From: an uncultured Flavobacteriales bacterium
Lineage (GTDB): Bacteria > Bacteroidota > Bacteroidia > Flavobacteriales_D > Sanyastnellaceae
Reading direction: 5' to 3'
Assembly (NCBI GenBank): GCA_937996585.1
Contig: CALKUW010000374.1
Span: 1-5,179, forward strand
Length of the DNA: 5,179 nucleotides
Made by a program: the position numbers and the translations under genes. Positions 1-5,179 of the stretch are shown here, in pieces (position 1 is the first letter of the stretch; each line of letters starts with the position of its first letter). The notes under the pieces were generated by a model. That model saw only the letters and a list, made by a program, of their open reading frames with translations, was not told where the DNA came from and did no database searches.

Positions 1-819
1 ATGGAGGTGGCACTGACCTCCAGCAATCTCAATGAGGGCTTTCGTTCAGACTTGGACAGCTTGGGCTCGGACGTACTGACATCATCCTTTGAATCGCGTG
101 CGCTGTTCGGGTCGGGCATCTCGTGGCGGTTGACCCCCGGCCGGAAGAAAGAAGGGGCCTTCATCTGGAGCCTGAGGATGGAACTGGAAGGGGCCGGGAA
201 TCTTTTCCACCTGTTGGACCCGCGAACACCTGAAGAGACGACGGTGCCCCTGCCCAGCCTGTTCGGAGAAACGGCCAACGTGCAGGTGGCGCGTTACACG
301 CGAATTCTGATGGAAGCCCGTGCAGGTTGGAGCATGGATGGGAGGACGGGCTTCTTCACCCGGCTGTTCGCGGGCGTAGCAGCATCCTCCATTGATGGTG
401 TGGCTGTACCCATTGAAAAACAGTACTACGTCGGGGGGCCGAACAGCATGAGGGGTTGGCAGGCGTTGGGTCTGGGGCCCGGTGGCTCCGATGTGGCGGG
501 ACTGCGGGTTCGGGGAGATATCCGATTGGAAGGCAACATCGAATACAGGCATTACATGAATGACTGGATTCAATGGGCACTGTTCCTTGATGCGGGAAAC
601 ATATGGATGACCCGTCCGGAGGAGGCCCGACCCAATGTGCACTTCCAATCGGCGAATTTTCTCTCTCAATTCGGTCTGGCCGGTGGAGTGGGGGTTCGGT
701 TGGACTTCGGATATTTCCTGGTGCGCTGCGATGCGGGCGTGCCTTTGAAGTGGCCCGATGGGGCGATTCCCACGGGGTCACGTTGGCGGATTCACCCTGC
801 AGTCGCCCTGCCGTTCTGA
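1..819 (+). CDS. Omp85-family (BamA/TamA, TamL-like) outer-membrane protein, C-terminal part
   Basis: This is the C-terminal 272 residues of an outer-membrane beta-barrel of the Omp85 superfamily, whose members insert or translocate proteins at the outer membrane. The diagnostic segment is YYVGGPNSMRGW (about residues 142-153), the conserved loop-6 GG-x-(N/S)-x-RG motif, followed by LGLGPGG. Next come GDIRLEGNIEYRH (172-184), LFLDAGNIW (194-202) and GVGVRLDFGYFLVRCDAGVPL (about 229-249), all alternating amphipathic barrel strands. The protein ends in Phe, as expected for a substrate of the BAM machinery. The reading frame is open from base 1, and the Met there is almost certainly internal, because family members run to several hundred residues with N-terminal POTRA or lipoprotein regions that are missing here. 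The spacing of the conserved strands resembles the Bacteroidota lipoprotein TamL, but the N-terminus needed to tell TamL from BamA is outside the window. It ends 22 nt before accD, so co-transcription is possible. Confidence 0.9.
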   Translation: MEVALTSSNLNEGFRSDLDSLGSDVLTSSFESRALFGSGISWRLTPGRKKEGAFIWSLRMELEGAGNLFHLLDPRTPEETTVPLPSLFGETANVQVARYTRILMEARAGWSMDGRTGFFTRLFAGVAASSIDGVAVPIEKQYYVGGPNSMRGWQALGLGPGGSDVAGLRVRGDIRLEGNIEYRHYMNDWIQWALFLDAGNIWMTRPEEARPNVHFQSANFLSQFGLAGGVGVRLDFGYFLVRCDAGVPLKWPDGAIPTGSRWRIHPAVALPF

Positions 820-827
820 AGGGGGGC

Positions 828-835
828 TAAATTTG
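828..835 (+). promoter_or_regulatory. Possible Bacteroidota -7 box before accD
   Basis: TAAATTTG matches the Bacteroidota -7 consensus TAnnTTTG exactly and lies in the 22-nt gap between the outer-membrane protein gene and accD. No TTG is found about 20 nt upstream, where the -33 element should be; the nearest candidate is CTG at 808-810. The box ends 6 nt before the accD ATG, so a transcript started from it would have almost no leader. It may instead be an AU-rich stretch that helps ribosome entry. Confidence 0.35.
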
Positions 836-841
836 CCGCTC

Positions 842-1753
842 ATGGCAGAAAAAGATCAACGTCCCACCTCGTCCCCACAGGAGGGTGCTGGCGATGCCGG
901 GAATGGCCTCGGGTGGTTCCGCCGCATGAAGGAGGGCATCACGACCAAAACGGCCGAGAAGAAGGAGATTCCAGAAGGGAACTGGTACAAGTGCCCGTCC
1001 TGCAAGACGGTCATTGCCAGCGCCGAACATGAGGAGAACCTCTGGGTATGTGGGCACTGTGACCACCATGAGCGCATCGGCTCAAGCGCCTACTTCAACA
1101 TCCTCTTTGACGGAGGCAAGTTCCGTGAGTTGCAGGCCAAGATGATGTCGGCAAACCCCCTTGACTTCAAGGACACGAAGGGGTATGAAGACCGGCTCGC
1201 CTCCTCGATGGAGAAGACGGGGCTGAAGGATGCCATCCGCACGGGGGTGGGAGAGGTGGCGGGACGCCAAATGGTGGTCAGCTGCATGGATTTCGGTTTC
1301 ATCGGCGGCTCCATGGGCTCTGTGGTGGGAGAGAAGATCGCCCGTGCAGTGGATTACGCCATCAAGAACGGATTGCCCTATGTCTGCATCACCAAATCGG
1401 GCGGTGCCCGCATGATGGAGGCCGGACTTTCGTTGATGCAGATGGCCAAGACGAGTGCCAAGCTCAGCCTGCTGGCCAAGGCCGGACTCCCTTACATCTG
1501 TATCCTGACCGACCCGACGACAGGTGGCGTGACGGCATCTTTCGCCATGCTTGGTGATGTGCACCTTGCGGAGCCAAATGCCCTCATTGGTTTTGCTGGA
1601 CCACGGGTGGTGCGGGAGACGATAGGAAAGGATCTGCCGGCCGGATTCCAGAAGTCCGAGTTCCTGCTGGAGCACGGTTTCGTGGACCGCATTGTCCACA
1701 GATCCAATCTGCGCGAGGAGCTGTCTACCCTCGTGGGCATGCTCACCGACTGA
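842..1753 (+). CDS. accD: Acetyl-CoA carboxylase carboxyltransferase subunit beta
   Basis: With AccA this subunit forms the cytosolic carboxyltransferase that moves the carboxyl group from biotinylated AccB to acetyl-CoA, giving malonyl-CoA, the committed step of fatty-acid synthesis. The protein has 303 residues. A zinc ribbon is complete: CPSC (Cys51, Cys54) and CGHC (Cys70, Cys73). The crotonase-like core follows, with MDFGFIGGSMGSVVGEKIARA (about 149-169), KSGGARMMEAGLSLMQMAKTS (185-205), the acyl-CoA/oxyanion segment TDPTTGGVTASFAMLGD (223-239) and GFAGPRVVRETIGKDLP (250-266). The start at 842 gives MAEKDQ and a low-complexity, Gly/Pro-rich stretch of about 22 residues before GWFRRMKEGI, where the family usually begins. 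An in-frame ATG at 758 would overlap the upstream gene by 62 nt and add unconserved residues, so it was not chosen; Met29 at 926 is the other alternative. No Shine-Dalgarno sequence is properly spaced: the G6 run at 821-826 is 15 nt away. Confidence 0.97.
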   Translation: MAEKDQRPTSSPQEGAGDAGNGLGWFRRMKEGITTKTAEKKEIPEGNWYKCPSCKTVIASAEHEENLWVCGHCDHHERIGSSAYFNILFDGGKFRELQAKMMSANPLDFKDTKGYEDRLASSMEKTGLKDAIRTGVGEVAGRQMVVSCMDFGFIGGSMGSVVGEKIARAVDYAIKNGLPYVCITKSGGARMMEAGLSLMQMAKTSAKLSLLAKAGLPYICILTDPTTGGVTASFAMLGDVHLAEPNALIGFAGPRVVRETIGKDLPAGFQKSEFLLEHGFVDRIVHRSNLREELSTLVGMLTD

Positions 1754-1758
1754 AAATC

Positions 1759-1773
1759 AGCCTGAAACAGGCT
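1759..1773 (+). terminator. Weak hairpin after accD
   Basis: AGCCTG-AAA-CAGGCT forms a perfect 6-bp stem with a 3-nt loop, beginning 5 nt after the accD stop codon. It is followed by TGGTC rather than a T-run, so it is at best a weak intrinsic terminator. Its 3' arm touches the -33 TTG of the rpsO promoter. Confidence 0.3.
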
Positions 1774-1803
1774 TGGTCAATCGCGGGGCACCCCCTACTT
1801 TTG
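1773..1803 (+). promoter_or_regulatory. Bacteroidota-type promoter for rpsO
   Basis: TTG at 1773-1775, a 20-nt spacer and TACTTTTG at 1796-1803 match the Bacteroidota housekeeping promoter (TTG, about 20 nt, TAnnTTTG) at every defined position. The CA that follows the box is also common in this phylum. Transcription should begin at about 1809-1811, giving a leader of about 40 nt. The spacer contains GGGGCACCCC (1785-1794), whose core recurs in the rpsO-pnp gap. This is the best-supported promoter in the window. Confidence 0.8.
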
Positions 1804-1850
1804 CACCCCTGAAAACCAGGACGCATCAAGAACATCCAAGCGATTTCCAC

Positions 1851-2120
1851 ATGTACCTCACACCAGAGAAAAAACAAGAGTTCTTCGCCAAGTACGGCAA
1901 GGACGCAAAGGACACCGGCAGTGCCGAAGGCCAGATTGCCATGTTCTCCTTCCGGATTGCCCACCTCACGGAGCACCTCAAGAAGAACCGCAAGGACGCC
2001 AACACACAGCGCTCCCTGATTACCCTCGTCGGCAAGCGCCGCCGGTTGCTTGATTACCTCAAGCGCAAGGACATCACGCGCTACCGCGCGATCGTGAAGG
2101 ACCTCGGCCTGCGCCGCTGA
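1851..2120 (+). CDS. rpsO: 30S ribosomal protein S15
   Basis: S15 is a primary 16S rRNA-binding protein that binds the central-domain three-way junction and helps form a bridge to the 50S subunit. The 89-residue product has the usual family length. It is all helical, with DTGSAEGQIA (21-30), RIAHLTEHLKKNRKD (35-49), GKRRRLLDYLKRKD (61-74) and the terminal LGLRR. GSAEGQ for GSPEVQ, and N-R-K-D-A-N-T for H-K-K-D-H-H-S, are Bacteroidota-type variants; the rRNA-contacting Asp (49) is kept and the neighbouring Ser is Thr. The frame is open upstream to about 1692 inside accD, but ATG 1851 starts exactly at the conserved MYLTPEKK. No Shine-Dalgarno sequence is visible; CGATTTCCAC directly precedes the start. 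It has its own promoter, and 130 nt separate it from pnp. In other bacteria S15 represses its own translation through varied leader structures. Confidence 0.98.
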   Translation: MYLTPEKKQEFFAKYGKDAKDTGSAEGQIAMFSFRIAHLTEHLKKNRKDANTQRSLITLVGKRRRLLDYLKRKDITRYRAIVKDLGLRR

Positions 2121-2158
2121 TCCCCCACGCTGAACTGAACAACGAATTCGTCACGGCA

Positions 2159-2229
2159 CGGGCACCCGGTCGTGGGCGAGGACGCAAAACCACCGCGGGG
2201 AAACGCCCTGCGGGATTTACGGGTGCCCG
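2159..2229 (+). promoter_or_regulatory. Nested inverted repeats in the rpsO-pnp intergenic region (candidate pnp leader structure)
   Basis: The 130-nt gap 2121-2250 has no plausible gene but strong RNA-folding potential. CGGGCACCCG (2159-2168) and CGGGTGCCCG (2220-2229) are perfect 10-bp inverted repeats. Inside them CCGCGGGG (2193-2200) pairs with CCCTGCGG (2206-2213) across the loop AAACG, eight pairs including one G-U. The 24 nt between the first arm and the inner hairpin hold only a 3-bp pairing (CGT 2171-2173 with ACG 2182-2184). The outer stem is followed by ATTTGCAATT, not a T-run, so an intrinsic terminator is unlikely. In E. coli the rpsO-pnp gap carries a hairpin that RNase III cuts and PNPase uses for autoregulation. 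A similar role here is inference from position only. Confidence 0.55.
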
Positions 2230-2234
2230 ATTTG
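2227..2234 (+). promoter_or_regulatory. ATTTGC motif before pnp (degenerate -7 box or AU-rich initiation element)
   Basis: CCGATTTG has the TTTG half of the Bacteroidota -7 box but CC in place of the usually conserved TA, and no TTG lies about 20 nt upstream. The 10-mer CCGATTTGCA recurs exactly upstream of rpoD at 4438-4447. The first three bases also form the end of the outer stem ending at 2229. It lies 16 nt before the pnp start. A weak promoter or an unpaired AU-rich ribosome-entry segment are both possible. Confidence 0.28.
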
Positions 2235-2250
2235 CAATTCCTTTAGGGAA

Positions 2251-4377
2251 ATGAACGTAGTAACCAAGACCATCGACCTCGGTGATGGTCGGCCGGTAAC
2301 GATTGAGACCGGCAAACTCGCCAAGCAAGCCCACGGCAGTGTCGTCGTGCGCCAGGGCGACACGATGCTGCTCGCAGCAGCAGTCAGCAACCACGATGCA
2401 TCCGAAGGGGTGGACTTCCTCCCCCTCACCGTGGATTACCGTGAGAAGTACGCCTCCACTGGCCGCTTCCCCGGTGGATTCTTCAAGCGCGAGGCGCGCC
2501 CAAGCGACACGGAAGTGCTCGTAATGCGCCTCGTGGACCGCGCCCTGCGCCCCACCTTCCCGGAAGATTACCACGCCGAGACGCAGGTGATGATCCAGCT
2601 CATGTCCGCCGACAAGGTGAACATGCCGGACAGCCTTGCCGGTCTTGCGGCTTCCGCTGCCCTCGCCGTCAGCGACATCCCGTTTGACGGTCCCATCTCC
2701 GAGGTCCGTGTGGCCCGCGTAGATGGCAAATTCGTCATCAACCCGACCTACGAGCAGCTCGAGCAGGCCGACATCGACATGATGATCGCCGGTTCCATGG
2801 ACAGCATCGTCATGGTGGAAGGTGAGATGCACGAGGTGTCCGAGGAGGAAATGGTCAGCGCCATCGAAGCGGCCCACGCCGCCATCAAGGTGCAATGCCA
2901 GGTCCAGCTCGACATGGCCGCCGAAGTTCCCGGCTCCTCGCCCAAGCGGGAGTACGAGCACGAGAAGCAAGATGACAGCCTGAAGCAGGCCATCCACGAC
3001 GCCTGCTACCAGGCGTATTACGATGCCGCCAAGAACGCCGGTTCCAAGAAGGAGCGCGGCACCACCTTCAAGTCAATCAAGGAGGACTTCCTCGCCAACA
3101 TGTCCGATGAGGACAAGGCTGCGAAGCAGTACATGCTGCGCGACTATTTCAAGGCGACTCAGAAGAAAGCCATCCGGGACCTGCTCCTCAATGAGGGCAT
3201 CCGCCTCGACGGCCGTGGCACCAAGGACATCCGTCCCATCTGGTGCGAGGTCGACTACCTGCCCGGACCGCACGGTTCCTCCGTGTTCACCCGCGGTGAG
3301 ACGCAGAGCCTGACGACCCTGACCCTCGGCACCAAGGACGATGAGCAACTCATCGACAACGCCCTGGTCCGGAAGACGGAGAAGTTCCTGCTCCACTACA
3401 ACTTCCCGCCCTTCTCCACCGGTGAAGCCCGTCCGATTCGCGGCACCAGCCGCCGGGAGATTGGCCACGGAAACCTCGCACTTCGCGCCCTCAAGCCGAT
3501 GCTGCCGCCGGTGGACGATTGCCCGTACACCAGTCGCCTCGTCAGCGAGATTCTCGAGTCCAACGGATCCAGCTCCATGGCCACCGTGTGCGCCGGTACC
3601 CTCGCTCTGATGGACGGCGGCATCCCAATCAAGCGCCCCGTGAGCGGCATCGCCATGGGCTTGATCACCGACAAGGAGTCCGGCAAGTACGCCGTCCTGA
3701 GTGACATCCTCGGTGACGAGGACCATCTCGGGGACATGGACTTCAAGGTCACCGGCACCTCGGAAGGCATCACCGCCTGCCAGATGGACATCAAGATCAA
3801 GGGCCTGTCCTTTGAGCAGCTGACCGAAGCCCTTCTTCAAGCCAAGGAAGGCCGCGCCCACATCCTCGGCGAGATGATGAAGACGATGGACGCTCCGCGC
3901 GAGGACTACAAGGACCACGCTCCCCGGATCGTGTCCTTCGAGGTGCCCGCCGAAGCCATCGGACCGATCATCGGCCCGGGCGGTAAGATCATCAACGAGA
4001 TCCAGGACACCACGGGTGCCAACGTCTCCATTGAGGATGCAGACGGCAAGGGCATCGTGGAGGTCTCCGGCGACAACAAGCAGAAGATCGACGCCGCCGT
4101 GGCCCGCATCCGGGCCATCGCCTTCCCGCCAACTGTGGAGGTGGGAGAGATCTACGAAGGACCGGTCAAGACGGTCATGCCGTACGGCGCCTTCGTCGAG
4201 ATCATCCCCGGTCAGGACGGCTTGCTGCACATCTCCGAGCTGGAGCACCACCGCGTGAACCAGGTTTCCGACGTCATCAACGAAGGCGACATCGTCAAGT
4301 TCAAGGTGACCGGCCGTGACCCGCGCTCCGGCAAGCTCAAGCTGAGCCGGAAGGTTCTCCTTCCCAAGCCCGAGTGA
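2251..4377 (+). CDS. pnp: Polynucleotide phosphorylase (polyribonucleotide nucleotidyltransferase)
   Basis: PNPase is a trimeric cytosolic 3'-to-5' exoribonuclease that uses phosphate to release nucleoside diphosphates; in reverse it adds 3' tails. The 708-residue protein is complete. The first RNase PH-like core covers about 10-145, with FPGGFFKREARPSD (73-86). An alpha-helical linker lies at about 245-315. The second, catalytic core covers about 325-545, with FSTGEARPIRGTSRREIGHG (388-407), SNGSSSMA (437-444) and LSDILGDEDHLGDMD (483-497); Asp485 and Asp491 correspond to the metal-binding Asp486 and Asp492 of E. coli. A KH domain follows (about 558-622, GXXG loop GPGG at 575-578), then an S1 domain (about 629-702, YEGPVKTVMPYGAFVEI). 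The protein stops at LLPKPE just after S1, without a C-terminal tail. The ATG at 2251 gives the family N-terminus MNVVTKTIDLGDGRP. AGGG at 2245-2248 is too close to the start to act as a Shine-Dalgarno sequence. It may be read through from rpsO. Confidence 0.99.
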   Translation: MNVVTKTIDLGDGRPVTIETGKLAKQAHGSVVVRQGDTMLLAAAVSNHDASEGVDFLPLTVDYREKYASTGRFPGGFFKREARPSDTEVLVMRLVDRALRPTFPEDYHAETQVMIQLMSADKVNMPDSLAGLAASAALAVSDIPFDGPISEVRVARVDGKFVINPTYEQLEQADIDMMIAGSMDSIVMVEGEMHEVSEEEMVSAIEAAHAAIKVQCQVQLDMAAEVPGSSPKREYEHEKQDDSLKQAIHDACYQAYYDAAKNAGSKKERGTTFKSIKEDFLANMSDEDKAAKQYMLRDYFKATQKKAIRDLLLNEGIRLDGRGTKDIRPIWCEVDYLPGPHGSSVFTRGETQSLTTLTLGTKDDEQLIDNALVRKTEKFLLHYNFPPFSTGEARPIRGTSRREIGHGNLALRALKPMLPPVDDCPYTSRLVSEILESNGSSSMATVCAGTLALMDGGIPIKRPVSGIAMGLITDKESGKYAVLSDILGDEDHLGDMDFKVTGTSEGITACQMDIKIKGLSFEQLTEALLQAKEGRAHILGEMMKTMDAPREDYKDHAPRIVSFEVPAEAIGPIIGPGGKIINEIQDTTGANVSIEDADGKGIVEVSGDNKQKIDAAVARIRAIAFPPTVEVGEIYEGPVKTVMPYGAFVEIIPGQDGLLHISELEHHRVNQVSDVINEGDIVKFKVTGRDPRSGKLKLSRKVLLPKPE

Positions 4378-4404
4378 AACGAAACTGAAGAAAATACGTT
4401 GTAA

Positions 4405-4432
4405 GGGAGGCGGGTGACGTCAGCCGCCTCCC
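4405..4432 (+). terminator. Perfect 9-bp hairpin between pnp and rpoD
   Basis: GGGAGGCGG (4405-4413) and CCGCCTCCC (4424-4432) form a perfect G+C-rich stem that begins 27 nt after the pnp stop. The 10-nt loop GTGACGTCAG contains the palindrome TGACGTCA (4415-4422), so two more pairs can form beyond a G-G mismatch. An A-rich stretch lies upstream (4388-4394), as in many terminators, but ATTCTCCGATTT downstream is only partly T-rich. It could be a leaky pnp terminator, a block to 3' exonucleases, or part of the rpoD leader. Confidence 0.5.
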
Positions 4433-4437
4433 ATTCT

Positions 4438-4445
4438 CCGATTTG
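4438..4445 (+). promoter_or_regulatory. ATTTGC motif before rpoD (degenerate -7 box or AU-rich initiation element)
   Basis: CCGATTTG, within the same CCGATTTGCA seen before pnp, ends 8 nt before the rpoD ATG. It keeps TTTG but lacks TA, and no TTG is at the right distance. A second imperfect candidate, TACGTTG (4395-4401), would place the 9-bp hairpin at the 5' end of the rpoD transcript. Neither is convincing, so rpoD may depend partly on read-through from pnp. Confidence 0.28.
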
Positions 4446-4453
4446 CACCGCCC

Positions 4454-5179
4454 ATGAGACAGCTAAAAATCACGAAGCAGGTCACCAATCGGGAGACCGC
4501 CTCTCTCGACAAGTACCTCCAGGAAATCGGCCGGGTCGACCTGATCACGGCAGAGGAGGAAGTCGAACTCGCCCGTCGGATCAAGCAAGGCGACCAAGCC
4601 GCGCTCGAGAAGATGACCAAGGCGAACCTCCGCTTCGTGGTGTCCGTCTCCAAGCACTACCAGAACCAAGGTCTCTCCCTGCCTGACCTGATCAACGAGG
4701 GCAACCTCGGTCTCATCAAGGCCGCGCAGCGTTTCGACGAGACCCGGGGTTTCAAATTCATCTCCTACGCCGTCTGGTGGATCCGTCAGAGCATCCTGCA
4801 AGCCTTGGCCGAGCAGAGCCGGATTGTCCGTCTTCCGCTCAATAAGATTGGTTCGATCAACAAGATCAACAAAGCTTTTGCCCGCCTCGAGCAAGAATTT
4901 GAGCGCCCTCCGACGCCCGCTGAACTCGCTGAGGTACTGGACATGACCCTCGACGAGGTCAAGCAAAGCTTGAAGAACGCCGGCCGTCACGTCTCCATGG
5001 ACGCGCCGCTCAAGGATGGCGACGACAGCTCCAGCACGATGTACGACGTGCTGCAGACCAACGACACGCCCTCGCCGGACACCGTGCTCATCACGGAGTC
5101 CCTCCGAAAGGAAATCGAGCGCAGCCTGCAGACGTTGACCAGCCGGGAGGCCGACGTGATTCGCCTCTACTTTGGACTC
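4454..5179 (+). CDS. rpoD: Primary RNA polymerase sigma factor (RpoD/SigA), N-terminal part
   Basis: This is the housekeeping sigma-70 family factor, which directs RNA polymerase to promoters such as the TTG/TAnnTTTG type seen before rpsO. The frame from ATG 4454 stays open to the window end, giving 242 residues. The protein begins directly with region 1.2 (MRQLKITKQVTNRETASLDK) and has no region 1.1, as is usual for the short Bacteroidota primary sigma of about 290 residues. Region 2 covers about 56-126: NLRFVVSVSKHYQNQG (58-73), LPDLINEGNLGLIKAAQRFD (76-95) and the promoter-melting segment GFKFISYAVWWIRQSI (99-114). Region 3 covers about 135-212, and region 4.1 begins at about 217 (LTSREADVIRLYFGL). 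The region 4.2 helix-turn-helix that reads the -33 element lies beyond the window. No Shine-Dalgarno sequence precedes the start. It sits 76 nt after pnp, behind the perfect 9-bp hairpin. Confidence 0.97.
   Translation, partial: MRQLKITKQVTNRETASLDKYLQEIGRVDLITAEEEVELARRIKQGDQAALEKMTKANLRFVVSVSKHYQNQGLSLPDLINEGNLGLIKAAQRFDETRGFKFISYAVWWIRQSILQALAEQSRIVRLPLNKIGSINKINKAFARLEQEFERPPTPAELAEVLDMTLDEVKQSLKNAGRHVSMDAPLKDGDDSSSTMYDVLQTNDTPSPDTVLITESLRKEIERSLQTLTSREADVIRLYFGL

Noticed and set aside
1..3. ATG at base 1 as the true start of the outer-membrane protein
   Set aside because: The family's N-terminal domains are missing and the sequence begins in mid-barrel, so this Met is taken as internal.
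758..760. Upstream in-frame ATG for accD
   Set aside because: It would overlap the upstream gene by 62 nt and add residues not seen in AccD; 842 gives a normal short spacing.
603..830. 75-codon plus-strand frame overlapping the end of the outer-membrane protein gene
   Set aside because: It overlaps conserved barrel-strand coding sequence in another frame and has no homology I recognise.
1082..1699. 205-codon minus-strand frame opposite accD
   Set aside because: Complement of the conserved AccD core, with no recognisable domain and no start context.
2159..2229. Nested repeats as an intrinsic terminator of rpsO
   Set aside because: There is no T-run after the outer stem, and the stem ends 21 nt before pnp; a leader structure fits better, though partial termination is not excluded.
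2245..2249. AGGGA as a Shine-Dalgarno sequence for pnp
   Set aside because: It ends one base before the ATG, too close for pairing with 16S rRNA, and the other starts have none, as is usual for Bacteroidota.
2323..2520. REARPSD in place of the REGRPS seen in E. coli PNPase, and GPGG for GKGG in the KH loop, as possible defects
   Set aside because: As I recall, both are normal in Bacteroidota PNPases, and the catalytic core is intact.
2074..2997. 307-codon open frame on the minus strand across the end of rpsO, the gap and the start of pnp
   Set aside because: Low-complexity His/Leu/Gly-rich translation with no family resemblance; it is the complement of two well-conserved genes.
3073..4251. 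392-codon open frame on the minus strand opposite pnp
   Set aside because: It lies wholly inside an unmistakable pnp, has His/Val/Gly/Asp-rich sequence without a recognisable domain, and is expected where the sense strand favours C-ending codons, which makes reverse-strand stops rare.

Overview
The window reads as an ordinary chromosomal housekeeping segment from a member of the Bacteroidota with unusually high G+C, roughly 60% by eye. Four things support this lineage. The S15 protein carries GSAEGQIA and NRKDANTQRSL, where proteobacterial S15 has GSPEVQ and HKKDHHSRRGL. The sigma factor starts directly at region 1.2 with MRQLKITKQVTNRETASLDK, the short primary-sigma form of this phylum. A TTG-N20-TAnnTTTG promoter lies before rpsO. 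No gene has a well-placed Shine-Dalgarno sequence. I cannot place it more finely, although the AccD zinc ribbon and the G+C content argue against a typical Flavobacterium.

Layout, all on the + strand: (1) 1-819, the C-terminal barrel part of an Omp85-family (BamA/TamA, TamL-like) outer-membrane protein whose start lies upstream of the window; (2) 842-1753, accD, the carboxyltransferase beta subunit of acetyl-CoA carboxylase; (3) 1851-2120, rpsO, ribosomal protein S15, with a good Bacteroidota promoter; (4) a 130-nt structured intergenic region; (5) 2251-4377, pnp, polynucleotide phosphorylase; (6) a 76-nt spacer with a perfect 9-bp hairpin; (7) 4454 to the end, rpoD, the primary sigma factor, cut by the window edge within region 4.

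The genes cover envelope biogenesis (Omp85 protein, fatty-acid synthesis) followed by ribosome assembly, RNA decay and transcription initiation. rpsO next to pnp is a widespread arrangement. In E. coli both genes are controlled through their mRNA leaders, so the RNA-structure potential around rpsO and pnp here is the part most worth a second look. The short AU-rich motif ATTTGC or ATTTCC just before all four complete starts is the other.

I see no mobile element, CRISPR array, tRNA, rRNA, phage gene or defence system, and no sign of a new protein system. The interest is confined to the intergenic regions.
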